Below, in pieces: positions 9,901 through 18,005 of a DNA stretch of 64,000 nt. How positions within the stretch are numbered: position 1 is the first letter of the stretch; the number at the start of each line of letters is the position of its first letter. The notes under the pieces were generated by a model, which made no database searches, had not been told where the DNA came from, and worked only from the letters and a program-made list of their open reading frames with translations. A program made the position numbers and the translations under genes. The stretch is from Shimia_B sp038528385 (GTDB lineage Bacteria > Pseudomonadota > Alphaproteobacteria > Rhodobacterales > Rhodobacteraceae), in NCBI GenBank assembly GCA_038528385.1, contig JBCBET010000002.1:62001-126000 (forward strand), in the 5' to 3' direction.

Positions 9901-10457
9901 GCGCTGCCGTCATCGCGGGCAACACGGAGGTGAGCCAGGCCGCGTGCAACGCGCTCTTCGGGGCGCTGGGCGTCATCGCGGGCAGCCAGGCCACGATGAA
10001 CAATTTCGTCTGGGGCAACGCCGATTTCCAGAATTACGAGACGATCTGCGGCGGCACCGGCGCCGGGCCCGGGTTCCATGGCTGCGACGCGGTGCAGACG
10101 CATATGACGAACACGCTCGCCACCGATCCCGAAGTGCTCGAGCACCGTTTCCCGGTGCGGCTGGAGGAATGGCGCATCCGCGCGGGGTCCGGCGGCGCGG
10201 GCCGCTGGCGGGGCGGGGCAGGATGCCTGCGCCGGCTCCGCTTCCTCGCGCCGGTCACCGTCACCACGCTTTCGGGTCACCGTGTCGTGGCGCCCTTCGG
10301 CGGGGCGGGCGGCGCGCCTGGCCGCGTGGGGCGCAACTGGGCCGAGCTTCCGGGTGGCAAGCAAGTGCCGCAGAACGGCGATGACGAAATCGATCTCCCC
10401 GCGGGCAGCGTCTACGGGATGGAGACACCGGGCGGCGGCGGGTGGGGCGCCCCTTGA
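6912..10457 (+). CDS. 5-oxoprolinase, ATP-dependent (HyuA-HyuB fusion)
   Basis: 1181 aa, full length for the fused enzyme. Residues 9-19 are DRGGTFTDIVA, the N-terminal hydantoinase/oxoprolinase signature; GFDMGGTSTDVS and DPGPAAYRRGGP follow in the HyuA half. The HyuB half starts around residue 670 (PVMLEVMSNLFMSVADQMGA) and contains SRGHHADIGGRTPGS. The enzyme cleaves 5-oxo-L-proline to glutamate at the cost of ATP, as in glutathione breakdown. Related hydantoinase fusions exist, so the substrate is likely but not proven. ATG at 6912 has AGGAAGAGG upstream. It is followed by a long terminator-like palindrome. Confidence 0.9.
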   Translation: MAAKWEFWIDRGGTFTDIVARAPDGRLLSHKLLSENPERYADAAVQGIHDLLGTRTLEDGAIGAVKMGTTVATNALLERKGDPVLLMITDGFGDLLTLGYQTRPELFALEIKRPEPLPERVFEVPERLDAEGAVVRELDEIAAENALREAYDAGLRAVAIAFMHAHINPAHEASVAEIAARIGYTQISTSHGTSRLSKLVARGDTTVVDAYLSPRLRRYVDQVAGTLDLGRATDALLFMQSNGGLADAAKFQGKDAVLSGPAGGIVGMVETGRAAGHERLIGFDMGGTSTDVSHFAGHYERSFETHVAGIRMRAPMMDIHTVAAGGGSICSYRDGRFQVGPESAGADPGPAAYRRGGPPTVTDCNVVLGKLNPDHFPAVFGPDGGEPLDLDAARAALAPLAEEAGMTVEEAAEGFLRIAVDNMANAIKKISVERGHDVSGYTLQSFGGAGGQHACRVADALGMSRVMIHPLAGVLSAYGMGLADIRVMKEAQVDAALATGHAGAARQVSELGTAAAADVRAQGARSVEVLPRAHLRYEGAHQSLEVDFTGAEEMRESFEAAHRARFGFLSPTRGIEIELVAVEAVGSSGERPETPFTTGAGTARAQVPFYAGGWQEVPLHDRDALDPGTPIPGPAIITEPTGTNTVEPGWQAILDNVGNLILTRKAEASLQMDPAESPVMLEVMSNLFMSVADQMGATLANTAWSVNIKERLDFSCAIFDAGGDLVANAPHVPVHLGSMSHAVQTVMAAFPDAEDGDAYVLNAPDAGGTHLPDVTVVTPVFVAGRAAYWLGSRGHHADIGGRTPGSAPPDSHTIEEEGVVITARPLLRRGAFLEAEMRALLASGHYPCRAVDQNIADLQAQIAANEMGRRELLALVARHGERAVTRYMARVQENAEETMREVIRGLPGGRFSYEMDGGQLIEVAVSVDADAGSATVDFTGTAAQHPLNYNAPLAVTRAVVLYCFRTLIDKNIPLNEGCLRPIEIAVPEGSMLNPAPGAAVIAGNTEVSQAACNALFGALGVIAGSQATMNNFVWGNADFQNYETICGGTGAGPGFHGCDAVQTHMTNTLATDPEVLEHRFPVRLEEWRIRAGSGGAGRWRGGAGCLRRLRFLAPVTVTTLSGHRVVAPFGGAGGAPGRVGRNWAELPGGKQVPQNGDDEIDLPAGSVYGMETPGGGGWGAP

Positions 10458-10483
10458 GGGGGTCTCGCGCGGGTCGCGACGTC

Positions 10484-10520
10484 GGATGCCTCCGGCGGAA
10501 GTACGGGGCACAAAGAAGAC
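10484..10520 (+). repeat. dispersed intergenic repeat, copy 1 (core GCCTCCGGCGGAAGTA)
   Basis: A 37-bp stretch identical, base for base, to the reverse complement of 46481-46517; its first 35 bases also match 38316-38350, with a variant at 38451-38485. It lies between convergent gene ends. Confidence 0.85.
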
Positions 10521-10549
10521 GGGCCCTGTTTTCTTTGTGCCGCGTACTT
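10499..10549. terminator. bidirectional terminator-like palindrome between convergent genes
   Basis: Arms of 19 nt (10499-10517 and 10531-10549) pair with a single G/G-type mismatch at their eighth position; the ends read AAGTACG and CGTACTT. The left arm is part of the dispersed repeat, and the right arm is an inverted partial copy of it. It sits between the stop of 5-oxoprolinase (10457) and the stop of the aminotransferase (10582). There is only a short TTTTC run, so strict intrinsic termination is not assured. Confidence 0.6.
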
Positions 10550-10581
10550 CGGGGAGCGCGAGGGGCTGGCCCCTCGCTCCC

Positions 10582-11934
10582 TCAGATCGACGTCAGGCCG
10601 GTCTCGAGACTGGAGAGGATCTGTGCGACCTCGTCCTCGCTGACGATGAGAGCGGGCGACATCATCACGTTGTGCCCCGAGACGCGCACCATGGTGCCCG
10701 CGTCGTAGATCGCGTCGAAGAGGCGTTTCATCGTCGTGGCATCCATGGGGGTCTTCGCCTCACGGTCGCTCACCACCTCGATTGCGGTCATGAGCCCGTG
10801 GCCGCCTCGGACATCTCCGATGATGTCGAAGCGCTCCATGAGCGCGCGCACGCCGTCAAAAAGCTGCGCGCCGCGCGCCGCGGCATTCGTGGCCACGTCG
10901 AGCCTCTCGGTCTCCGCCAGGCACGCCACAACCGCCGCGGCACCCACCGGATGCGCGGAATAGGTGTAGCCGTGATAGATCGCGCCCTCGCCCGATTGAT
11001 CGCTCTCGAAGGTCTCCGCCACCGCCTCGCTCACCAGGCAGGCTCCCACCGGGAAATAGGCCGAGGTGATGCCCTTGGCCGTGCACATCATGTCCGGCCG
11101 CACGCCCCAGTGGCGGGAGCCAGAGGCGTGCCCCGAACGCCCGAAGCCGGTGATCACTTCGTCGGCGATCATCAGGATGCCATGGCGGTCGCAGACCTCG
11201 CGCATTCGGGGCATGAAGCTTTCATGGGGCACGATCACGCCGCCCGCGCCCTGGATGGGCTCCATGATGAAGGCGGCGATGGTCTCGGCACCCTGGAAGG
11301 CCACCTCGTCCTCGAAGGCCTGCGCCACGCGCTCCGCCAGCCGCGCGGGATCGGTTTCCTGGAACGGGTTCCGGTAGGGATAGGGCGCGGGCAGGTGGAA
11401 GCAGCCCGGCAGGAGCGGCTCGTAGGCCGTTCGGAAGCGCGGATTGCCGTTCACCGAGGCGCCGCCGAAATGCGTCCCGTGGTAGCCTTTCTTCAGGCTC
11501 AGGAATTTCGTGCGCGTGGGCGCACCGCGGAGCCGGTGGTATTGCCGCGCGAGGCGCAGGCTCGTTTCCACGCTGTCGGACCCGCCCGAGGTGAAAAACG
11601 CGCGCTCCATCCCGTCCTCGGCGAAGTATGCGCAGAGCGCGTGGGACGCCTCGATGGCGGGCGGGTTCGTCGTGCCCCCGAAGGCGGAGTAATAGGGCAG
11701 CGTCTCGAGCTGCCCGGCGATGGCCGCCTTCACCGCCGCGTTGGAGTAACCGAGATTGGCGCACCAGAGCCCGCCCACGGCGTCGACTGTGCTGTGGCCC
11801 TCGATGTCGGTGATCCGGACCCCTTCGGCGCGTTCGATGATCTTGGGCGCGTTGGCGGCCATGTCGCCGGGATGGGCCATGGGATGCCAGAGCTGGCGGG
11901 CATTATGGGACTTCGTGAAGGCGTGATCGCGCAT
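10582..11934 (-). CDS. class III (omega) aminotransferase, pyridoxal phosphate dependent
   Basis: 450 aa. The PLP lysine is in CTAKGITSAYFPVGA (about residue 287); IADEVITGFGRSG supplies the aspartate that pairs with the pyridine nitrogen; TSGGSDSVETSLRLARQYH and YHGTHFGGASVNG are the phosphate-binding and cofactor-stacking segments. The family transfers amino groups from omega-amino acids or diamines to pyruvate or oxoglutarate. The exact donor cannot be told. It stands alone on the minus strand, upstream of (and 70 bp from) the galM stop, and may belong to neither neighbour's pathway. Confidence 0.88.
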   Translation of the reverse strand: MRDHAFTKSHNARQLWHPMAHPGDMAANAPKIIERAEGVRITDIEGHSTVDAVGGLWCANLGYSNAAVKAAIAGQLETLPYYSAFGGTTNPPAIEASHALCAYFAEDGMERAFFTSGGSDSVETSLRLARQYHRLRGAPTRTKFLSLKKGYHGTHFGGASVNGNPRFRTAYEPLLPGCFHLPAPYPYRNPFQETDPARLAERVAQAFEDEVAFQGAETIAAFIMEPIQGAGGVIVPHESFMPRMREVCDRHGILMIADEVITGFGRSGHASGSRHWGVRPDMMCTAKGITSAYFPVGACLVSEAVAETFESDQSGEGAIYHGYTYSAHPVGAAAVVACLAETERLDVATNAAARGAQLFDGVRALMERFDIIGDVRGGHGLMTAIEVVSDREAKTPMDATTMKRLFDAIYDAGTMVRVSGHNVMMSPALIVSEDEVAQILSSLETGLTSI

Positions 11935-12005
11935 GGCGGGAGGCTTTCCTGCGGACGGGCTGCGGCGAGCCTAGCGCGCCCGCCGGTCCGGAGTAAGCCC
12001 GGATT

Positions 12006-12992
12006 TCAGCGCGCGAAGCGCCAGCGCGTGAGCTGGTGGAACCGCTCCCCCGCGTCATGAGCGATCTTTGGAAAATGGGCGTGGGTCGTGGCCCCCGGCC
12101 AGCGCTGCGCCTCGAGGGCGAGCCCGGCATAGCGCCCGTAGGATGGCCCGTGATGCGTCGCGAAGCCCGCCCCGTCGATCGTGCCGCAATCATAGACCTG
12201 CAGGCCCGGCGCGGTGCTCTCCATGGTCATCGTGAGCCCGGAGGGGCCCGCGAGCCGCGCCACCTCGTGGAGCGCGCGGTCGCCCTCGCAGAAGCAGTAG
12301 TTCAGGTCGAGGAACTGGCTCTCATCCCCCGTCAGGGCGAGCCCGTGCCGCGCGTCATAGGGCGTGCCTTCGACATGCGTGACCGCGCCCGTGGGCATGA
12401 GATCGCGCCCCGCCTCCAGGTAACGCCCGGCCGGAACGGTGAGGGTCTGACCCCCGAAGCCCACCCCGTCGAGGGCCCAGTAGCTGTGATTTGCGAAGGA
12501 GAAGAGCGTGGGCGCGTCGCTCTCCGCGGCGATCTCGAGCGAAAGCGCGGCGTTTTCGATGGCATAGATGGCGCGAACCCACCGAATCCCGGGAAAGCCG
12601 CCGAGGCCGTCGGGAAGGTCGAGCCTCAGGGAGACGGAGCTCGGGCCCTGCGCCTCCACCTCCCAAACCTGCCGGTGGCTTCCGGTTCGCCCGGAATGCA
12701 GGGTGTGGCGGCCTTCGAAATTCCGCTCGAAGCTGTAGTCCCGCCCCGCGATCACGGCGCGCCCGTCGCGGATGCGGTTGACCACCGGGCCCATGAGCGC
12801 GCCGAAGCTTTCGAGGGGGCCCTCATAGGCGGCGAGATCCGGCGAGCCCAGCGTGAGCGGTCGGTCCACCCCAGCGAGGCGCACGTCATTCAGGACCGCG
12901 CCATAGGTGAGGATCGTGGCCGAGAGCGCATCGCCTCCGATCTCTATGGCATGGACGCGGCGTCCTTCCTCCGTCACGCCGAAGGACCGCAT
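12006..12992 (-). CDS. galM: aldose 1-epimerase family protein (galactose mutarotase)
   Basis: 328 aa from the ATG at 12992, whose A is shared with the upstream stop (TGATG); a GTG three bases earlier is possible. The catalytic histidine is in FANHSYWAL and the glutamate in LALEAQRWPGA near the C-terminus. The enzyme interconverts alpha and beta anomers of galactose. It is the last gene of the galactoside operon and would speed the supply of the anomer used by the dehydrogenase. Pathway assignment rests on context plus family. Confidence 0.85.
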   Translation of the reverse strand: MRSFGVTEEGRRVHAIEIGGDALSATILTYGAVLNDVRLAGVDRPLTLGSPDLAAYEGPLESFGALMGPVVNRIRDGRAVIAGRDYSFERNFEGRHTLHSGRTGSHRQVWEVEAQGPSSVSLRLDLPDGLGGFPGIRWVRAIYAIENAALSLEIAAESDAPTLFSFANHSYWALDGVGFGGQTLTVPAGRYLEAGRDLMPTGAVTHVEGTPYDARHGLALTGDESQFLDLNYCFCEGDRALHEVARLAGPSGLTMTMESTAPGLQVYDCGTIDGAGFATHHGPSYGRYAGLALEAQRWPGATTHAHFPKIAHDAGERFHQLTRWRFAR

Positions 12993-14914
12993 CACCTCGG
13001 TTCCCAGAGGACGTCGGCGGCGCCGATGGTGCGGCCTTCGTGGGTCACCGGCTCCGCTCCGTAATTGATCCAGAAGCGATGCCGGTCGCTGTCACGCACC
13101 CGGAGGCCCTCCGGAAGCACCATGGGCGTGAGCCCCGCCTCCGTGGTGAGGCGATGCACAATGCGCCGCAGAGCCGTCTCGTCCGGCCAGCCGCAGAGGT
13201 AGCGCAGGCGACCCGTGCCCACCATGGCCGGGCGTCCATCCGCCGTCGCCTCTAGGGTCTCGGCCTCGCCCTCCACATGCTCGAACCACTTCCAGATCGC
13301 GCCGCCGTCGCGGAGCGGGACCGGATGGGCGGGCGGCAGGCTTTCCACCTGGGTCACGCGCGCGTCGAGGCCCGGAAGGGCGGGCCCGAGCGGCAGCGCG
13401 ATGGAGAGCTCCGCTGTCTTCAGCCCCGCCCGCGGCCCGAGGACGACACGGGCCTCCGAGGTCGCCAGGGCAGCGCGACGCGCTTCGTCGAGATGGAGAA
13501 GCCCCGGGGCGAAAACGAGCGCATAGCCGTCGAATGACGGCGTATCCGCGGGGAGGATGTCTATGTTCAATCCCGCAGCGCGCAGCGCGCGGTAGACCTC
13601 GAAGACGAGATGGAAGTAGTCGAAATCCGCGCCCTGCGGCTGCGCCTCCCAGGCATAGGCGCTCTCGTAGTCGAAGAGTATCGCCACCGTCGCGGCGCCC
13701 GTGCCGGCCTCGGGCAGGGCCGCGATCTCCCGCGCCACTTGCGCGGCCTCGTCCTGCCCCGCTGCCGGGCTGTCATCGGGGAGGCGCAGGCCCGCATGCT
13801 GCTGCTCCTGCGCGAAGGCCGCCTGGCGCCAGCGGAAGTAGCACACCGTCTCCGCCCCATGGGCGAAGGCCTCCCACGCCCAAAGCCGCACCATGCCCGG
13901 GAGCGGCGCGGGGTTCCACGGCGCCCAATTCACCGGGCCGGGCTGCTGCTCCATCACCCACCACCGCCCCGCGCGAGCCGGTGCCCCCGCGCGAAGGGCG
14001 CCGCAGCTGCGGTAGAGGTCGTGGTGAAAGGCCTGGAAATCAGGGTCCCCCTGCCGAACGAAGCGCGCCTTGAACGCCGCGGGCGCGTCGTTGCGGTCCA
14101 TGAGAAAGCCGAGCGGGTAGCTGTCCCAGCTCGCGATATCGAGGTCCGCGGAGACGTCGTAATGGTCGAAGGCGGTGATGCGGCCCATGAAATTGTGGAT
14201 GATGGGCGTATCCGCATGGGCGCGGATCGCCTCGCATTGCACGCGGTTGAAGCGCACCACCTGGTCCGAGGAAAAGCGCCGGAAGGCCAGCACGTGAGCG
14301 GGATTTGGCTCCGTCACCGTGAGGTTCGGGAGGCCGATCTCGCCGAAATCGGCGTATTCCATGGACCAGAACACATTGCCCCAGGCACGGTTCAGGGCGT
14401 CGGTGGACTGGTAGCGCTGGGCGCACCAGTCCTGGAAGGCGGCACGGGCGGCGGGCGAATGGGAGATCGCCGTGTCATGGCAGTCGTATTCGTTGTCGGT
14501 CTGCCAGGCGTCGACGCGGGCGCCGTAGCGCTCGGCGAAGAGCTGGGCGATCCGGCGTGCCTCGTCGCGGTAGCCGTCATGGGAGAAACAGTAGTGACGC
14601 CGGGAGCCGAAGCCGCGGGGCCGCCCCTCGGCGTCCCAGGCCAGCATGTCGGGGTGCTTGTCCAGCATCCAGCGGGGCGGCGTGGCCGTGGGCGTCCCCA
14701 TGATGACCCGGAGCCCCGCCGCCTTGAGCACATCCACCGCGTCGTCGAGCCAACCCCAGTCGAAGACGCCCGGCGCGGTCTCCACGCGCGACCATGCGAA
14801 TTCGCCGATGCGCACCCAGCTGATGCCGGTGCGCACCATCTCCGCGGCGTCGCGCTCCCACATGTCCCGCGGCCAGTGCTCGGGGTAATAGCACACGCCG
14901 AGGGAGCGCTTCAC
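12992..14914 (-). CDS. beta-galactosidase, glycoside hydrolase family 42
   Basis: 640 aa with GTG start. MKRSLGVCYYPEHWPRDMW is the normal GH42 beginning. The acid/base glutamate is E142 in WQTDNEYDCHD and the nucleophile is about E322 in WWVMEQQPGPVNW. A beta-galactosidase trimerisation-like domain and a small C-terminal domain follow. No signal peptide is visible, so it acts on imported beta-galactosides in the cytoplasm. Its start overlaps the stop of the SMP-30 gene as GTGA (14911-14914), indicating translational coupling. Confidence 0.92.
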   Translation of the reverse strand: MKRSLGVCYYPEHWPRDMWERDAAEMVRTGISWVRIGEFAWSRVETAPGVFDWGWLDDAVDVLKAAGLRVIMGTPTATPPRWMLDKHPDMLAWDAEGRPRGFGSRRHYCFSHDGYRDEARRIAQLFAERYGARVDAWQTDNEYDCHDTAISHSPAARAAFQDWCAQRYQSTDALNRAWGNVFWSMEYADFGEIGLPNLTVTEPNPAHVLAFRRFSSDQVVRFNRVQCEAIRAHADTPIIHNFMGRITAFDHYDVSADLDIASWDSYPLGFLMDRNDAPAAFKARFVRQGDPDFQAFHHDLYRSCGALRAGAPARAGRWWVMEQQPGPVNWAPWNPAPLPGMVRLWAWEAFAHGAETVCYFRWRQAAFAQEQQHAGLRLPDDSPAAGQDEAAQVAREIAALPEAGTGAATVAILFDYESAYAWEAQPQGADFDYFHLVFEVYRALRAAGLNIDILPADTPSFDGYALVFAPGLLHLDEARRAALATSEARVVLGPRAGLKTAELSIALPLGPALPGLDARVTQVESLPPAHPVPLRDGGAIWKWFEHVEGEAETLEATADGRPAMVGTGRLRYLCGWPDETALRRIVHRLTTEAGLTPMVLPEGLRVRDSDRHRFWINYGAEPVTHEGRTIGAADVLWEPR

Positions 14915-15741
14915 AGGATCACCCGGTATTCGGGCCGCCCGCGCCCGGCAGTCGTGGCCCTGTAGGTGCGCCCCTCCTCCGCCCCGTCGAGCCCTTCTGC
15001 CGCCGTGGTGACGAAAAGCGTCGAGAAGTCGGCGCCGCCGAAGGCGGGGCAGGAGCTCTGCCGCCCGCCCACCTCCACGGCGCTCTTGAAGCGGCCATCG
15101 GGCCCGTAGCAGGCCACCCGCCCCGCCCCCCATTGCGCGTTCCAGATGTTCCCCTCGGCGTCGGTGACGGCGCCGTCGGGGCGGTAGTCTGTGCCGGTGA
15201 GGTCGATCAGCACCTCGGAGGGGCCGAGGGGCCAGCCGTCCCCGGGCGCGAGCGGTTGACGCATGATCTGCTGGCGCTCGGTGTCGCACCAATAGGCCGT
15301 GCTGCGATCCGGGGCAAAACAGATGGCATTGGGCACGGTGATCCGCTCGAAGAGCGTGCGCAGCTCGCCCCGGTGGAACCTGTAGATCGCGCCTGCCTCG
15401 GGCTCGAGCTTCACGCCCATCGTCCCGATCCAGAAGCCGCCCCAGGGATCGGCGCGGCCGTCGTTGGAGCGGGTGAGGGGGTTGCCCGCCTCGAGCTCCA
15501 CCAATGGCTCGGCCGCGCCGGTGTCGATATCGAAGCGGCTGAGCGCGCGCGAGGAGGCGATGAGGAGCGTCTCCCGGTCGACCCAGCCCGCGGCGGAGAC
15601 GTAATCGTCGAAGCGCCAGAACCGATCGCGCGTCCGAAGCTCCTTGCCGATGATGTCGAACCAAAAAAGCTCTCCCCGCTCCGGATGCCAGAGCGGGCCT
15701 TCTCCGAGGATGCAGTTGTGGGGATCGAAGACCTCAGCCAC
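14911..15741 (-). CDS. SMP-30/gluconolactonase-like protein, probable galactonolactonase
   Basis: 276 aa, six-bladed beta-propeller family. The metal-binding glutamate is in CILGEGPLWHP, and ITVPNAICF and GTDYRPDGAVTDAEGNIW give the asparagine and aspartate ligands; NDGRADPWGGFWIGTMG is the family signature. The start is GTG at 15741, overlapping the end of dgoA by 8 bp. Family members hydrolyse sugar lactones to aldonic acids. Between a sugar dehydrogenase and DgoK/DgoA, the likely substrate is D-galactono-lactone (inference). Confidence 0.87.
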   Translation of the reverse strand: MAEVFDPHNCILGEGPLWHPERGELFWFDIIGKELRTRDRFWRFDDYVSAAGWVDRETLLIASSRALSRFDIDTGAAEPLVELEAGNPLTRSNDGRADPWGGFWIGTMGVKLEPEAGAIYRFHRGELRTLFERITVPNAICFAPDRSTAYWCDTERQQIMRQPLAPGDGWPLGPSEVLIDLTGTDYRPDGAVTDAEGNIWNAQWGAGRVACYGPDGRFKSAVEVGGRQSSCPAFGGADFSTLFVTTAAEGLDGAEEGRTYRATTAGRGRPEYRVIL

Positions 15742-16339
15742 GGGCGGCCTCGTAGGCTGCAACGATATCGCGCGCCCGGCGCCCCACATCCCGGGGCGAC
15801 ATCCCCGGCGCGTAGAGGGCAGAGCCGATGCCGAAGCCGTCGGCCCCGGCGGCGAGCCAGTCGGCGAAGCTCTCGGGCCCCGCGCCGCCCACGGCATAGA
15901 CCTCCGTTCCCGCCGGCAGGACCGCGCGCAGGGCCTTGAGCCCGCCGGGGCCGGCCATGTTTCCGGGAAAGAGCTTGAGCCCCGTCGCCCCGGCATCGAG
16001 CGCGGCGAAGGCCTCCGTCGGGGTAAAGACGCCGGGCCAGGATTGCATGTGCGCCGCGCGCGTGGCGGCGATGACGTCCGGCGCGCAGTTCGGGGACACG
16101 ACGAGGGCACCGCCCGCCGATTTCACCGCCGCCACCTCCGCCGTAGTGAGCACCGTGCCCGCGCCGATGAGCGCCTCTTTCCCGTGGGCCTCCGCCATCG
16201 CCGAGATCGAGGCGAAGGCCTCGGGCGAGTTCAGCGGCACTTCGAGCCGGTCGATGCCCGCCGCGATGATCGCGGCGGTCACCGGGACAGCTTCGGGCGG
16301 CGTGATGCCGCGCAGGATGGCGATGATCGGTCGGGACAT
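15734..16339 (-). CDS. dgoA: 2-dehydro-3-deoxy-6-phosphogalactonate aldolase
   Basis: 201 aa, class I KDPG/KDPGal aldolase. The Schiff-base lysine is in GLKLFPGNMAGP, the catalytic glutamate in RLEVPLNSPEA, and the phosphate site includes GAGTVLT and VGGAGPES. It cleaves KDPGal to pyruvate and glyceraldehyde 3-phosphate, the last step of the De Ley-Doudoroff pathway. Start and upstream stop share one base (TGATG at 16339). The galactonate rather than gluconate branch is chosen from the neighbouring galactosidases and DgoK. Confidence 0.92.
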   Translation of the reverse strand: MSRPIIAILRGITPPEAVPVTAAIIAAGIDRLEVPLNSPEAFASISAMAEAHGKEALIGAGTVLTTAEVAAVKSAGGALVVSPNCAPDVIAATRAAHMQSWPGVFTPTEAFAALDAGATGLKLFPGNMAGPGGLKALRAVLPAGTEVYAVGGAGPESFADWLAAGADGFGIGSALYAPGMSPRDVGRRARDIVAAYEAARG

Positions 16340-17247
16340 CAGGACCTGAGTTCCTTGTAGGCGGCGGTGAGCCCGGCGAGCGTCATCCGCGGCCCGTCGG
16401 CGATGGTGGCGGGGACGGCCTGCGCGGCGAGCGCGGTCCCGTAGATGCGGCTGATGGCGGAGGCGCCGATCACGGCGATCTCGCGACCGAGCCAGTAGGG
16501 GCGCATCGCGGCGAGCTCCGCCCCGATAAGGAGGCCCGAAAGCCGCGCCCGGGCCGCGGCGCCCTCGAGGCCGTGCAGCAGGCTCTCGGCGCGCAGCGAA
16601 AAGAGCCGCGCGGCCAGACGCTCGGGCTTCGAGATGGCGTCGTCCACGGCCTCGGCAAAGGCGGCCTCGTCCCAGCCGGTGGGCGCGATGGAGTGACGGA
16701 GCACCGATTGCCCGGACAAAAGCGCGAAGAGTTCGCCGGTCATGGAGGTCTGGAAGCTCACGATCTCGCCGGCGCTCACCTCCGCCCATTTCGTGTGCGT
16801 GCCGGGTAGGCAAACGACGCCGTCCCAGCCGGGATTGAGCGACAGGAAGCCCGCGATCTGCGTCTCCTCCCCGCGCATGACGTCGGCGGGGTGTTCCTGT
16901 TTCACGCCTGGGATGATGTGGACCCGCAGGAGCGGGTTCTCGGTGCGGGGCCGCGCGAAGCCGGCGGGCCGGGCCGGGCAGGGGCAGGCGGCGTAGGGCG
17001 CCTCTGCCCAGCCCTGACGCGAGCCCACCATGCCGCAGGCGATCACGTCGAGGGGCCCCGCGCCCAGCATGGGCGCCACGACGTCGAGGAGCGCGCCCTC
17101 GAAATGCTCCGGCTTCAGGACCCCCATGCCCTTGTCGGAGGCACCGGACCACAGCTCCGCCCCCGACCGGCTCATGGCCCAGGCGCGCAGGTTCGACGTG
17201 CCCCAGTCCACGGCGATCCAGTCGGCGGTCTGGCGGCTGTCGTTCAT
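16339..17247 (-). CDS. dgoK: 2-dehydro-3-deoxygalactonokinase
   Basis: 302 aa, ASKHA-fold DgoK family. WIAVDWGTSNLRAWAMS (about residues 10-26) is the ATP-phosphate loop; CGMVGSRQGWAEAPYAACP and LPGTHTKWAEV are family signatures. It phosphorylates 2-dehydro-3-deoxygalactonate at position 6. ATG at 17247 overlaps the stop of the SDR gene (ATGA) and its own stop overlaps dgoA, so it is coupled on both sides. Confidence 0.93.
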   Translation of the reverse strand: MNDSRQTADWIAVDWGTSNLRAWAMSRSGAELWSGASDKGMGVLKPEHFEGALLDVVAPMLGAGPLDVIACGMVGSRQGWAEAPYAACPCPARPAGFARPRTENPLLRVHIIPGVKQEHPADVMRGEETQIAGFLSLNPGWDGVVCLPGTHTKWAEVSAGEIVSFQTSMTGELFALLSGQSVLRHSIAPTGWDEAAFAEAVDDAISKPERLAARLFSLRAESLLHGLEGAAARARLSGLLIGAELAAMRPYWLGREIAVIGASAISRIYGTALAAQAVPATIADGPRMTLAGLTAAYKELRS

Positions 17248-18005
17248 CCGGTGACCACCACGCCGCCATCGATGACGAGCGATTGCCCCGTCATCATCTT
17301 CGCGCTCTCGGAGGCGAGGAAGAGGACCCCGCCGGTGATATCCTCGGGCGCGAGCGTGTCCTTCAGGCATTGCCGCTCGAGATGGGCGGCGAGCCCCTCC
17401 TCGGTGACCCACAGGTCCCTTTGTTTCTGCGTCAGTACCCAGCCCGGCGCGAGCGCGTTGACGCGGATCCCGTCGGGCCCGAACTCCCGCGCGAGGCTGC
17501 GCGTCATGCCGTTGATGGCGGAGTTCGCGGCGGTGTAGATCGGGTAGCCGGCATTGCCCATCATGTAACTTATCGAGCTGAAATTGATGATCGAGCCGCC
17601 GCCCGCCATCATCGGCTGCACGTGCTGACAGGCGAAGAAATAGGCCTTGAGGTTGATCGCGATCATCCAGTCCCAGAACGCCTCGTCCACGGCGGCGGTC
17701 GCGTGGCGCTTATCGTTGGCGGCGTTGTTCACGAGGACCCTGATGGGTCCGTGCGCGGCTGCGGCCTCGTCCATGGAGGCCTTGAGCGCGCCCGTGTCGG
17801 TGATATCGCCCTGGAGAAAGAGCGGGCGGTTGCCGTGCTTTTCCGCCATCTCCTCGACGAAGGCGCCGGCATCCGAACGCCCGATGAAGGAGACCTTCGC
17901 GCCCTGCGCGAGGAAGCCCTCCGTGAGCGCCGCGCCGATGCCCGAGCCGCCGCCGGTGATGTAGACGGAGGCGTCCGTCAGGTCGGGATATCTCGCGCGT
18001 GTCAT
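17244..18005 (-). CDS. short-chain dehydrogenase, candidate galactose dehydrogenase, with the catalytic Lys replaced
   Basis: 253 aa. TGGGSGIGAALTEGF is the SDR cofactor loop; NNAAND and the serine of INFSSISYMMG follow. The active-site tyrosine is Y157 but the motif reads YTAAN instead of YxxxK, so the usual lysine is Asn161 (AAC, 17525-17523). AAGGAG lies before the ATG at 18005, inside the end of the alpha-galactosidase gene. Its place between galactosidases and lactonase suggests oxidation of galactose to the lactone. The missing lysine makes this uncertain; another SDR role is possible. Confidence 0.82.
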   Translation of the reverse strand: MTRARYPDLTDASVYITGGGSGIGAALTEGFLAQGAKVSFIGRSDAGAFVEEMAEKHGNRPLFLQGDITDTGALKASMDEAAAAHGPIRVLVNNAANDKRHATAAVDEAFWDWMIAINLKAYFFACQHVQPMMAGGGSIINFSSISYMMGNAGYPIYTAANSAINGMTRSLAREFGPDGIRVNALAPGWVLTQKQRDLWVTEEGLAAHLERQCLKDTLAPEDITGGVLFLASESAKMMTGQSLVIDGGVVVTG

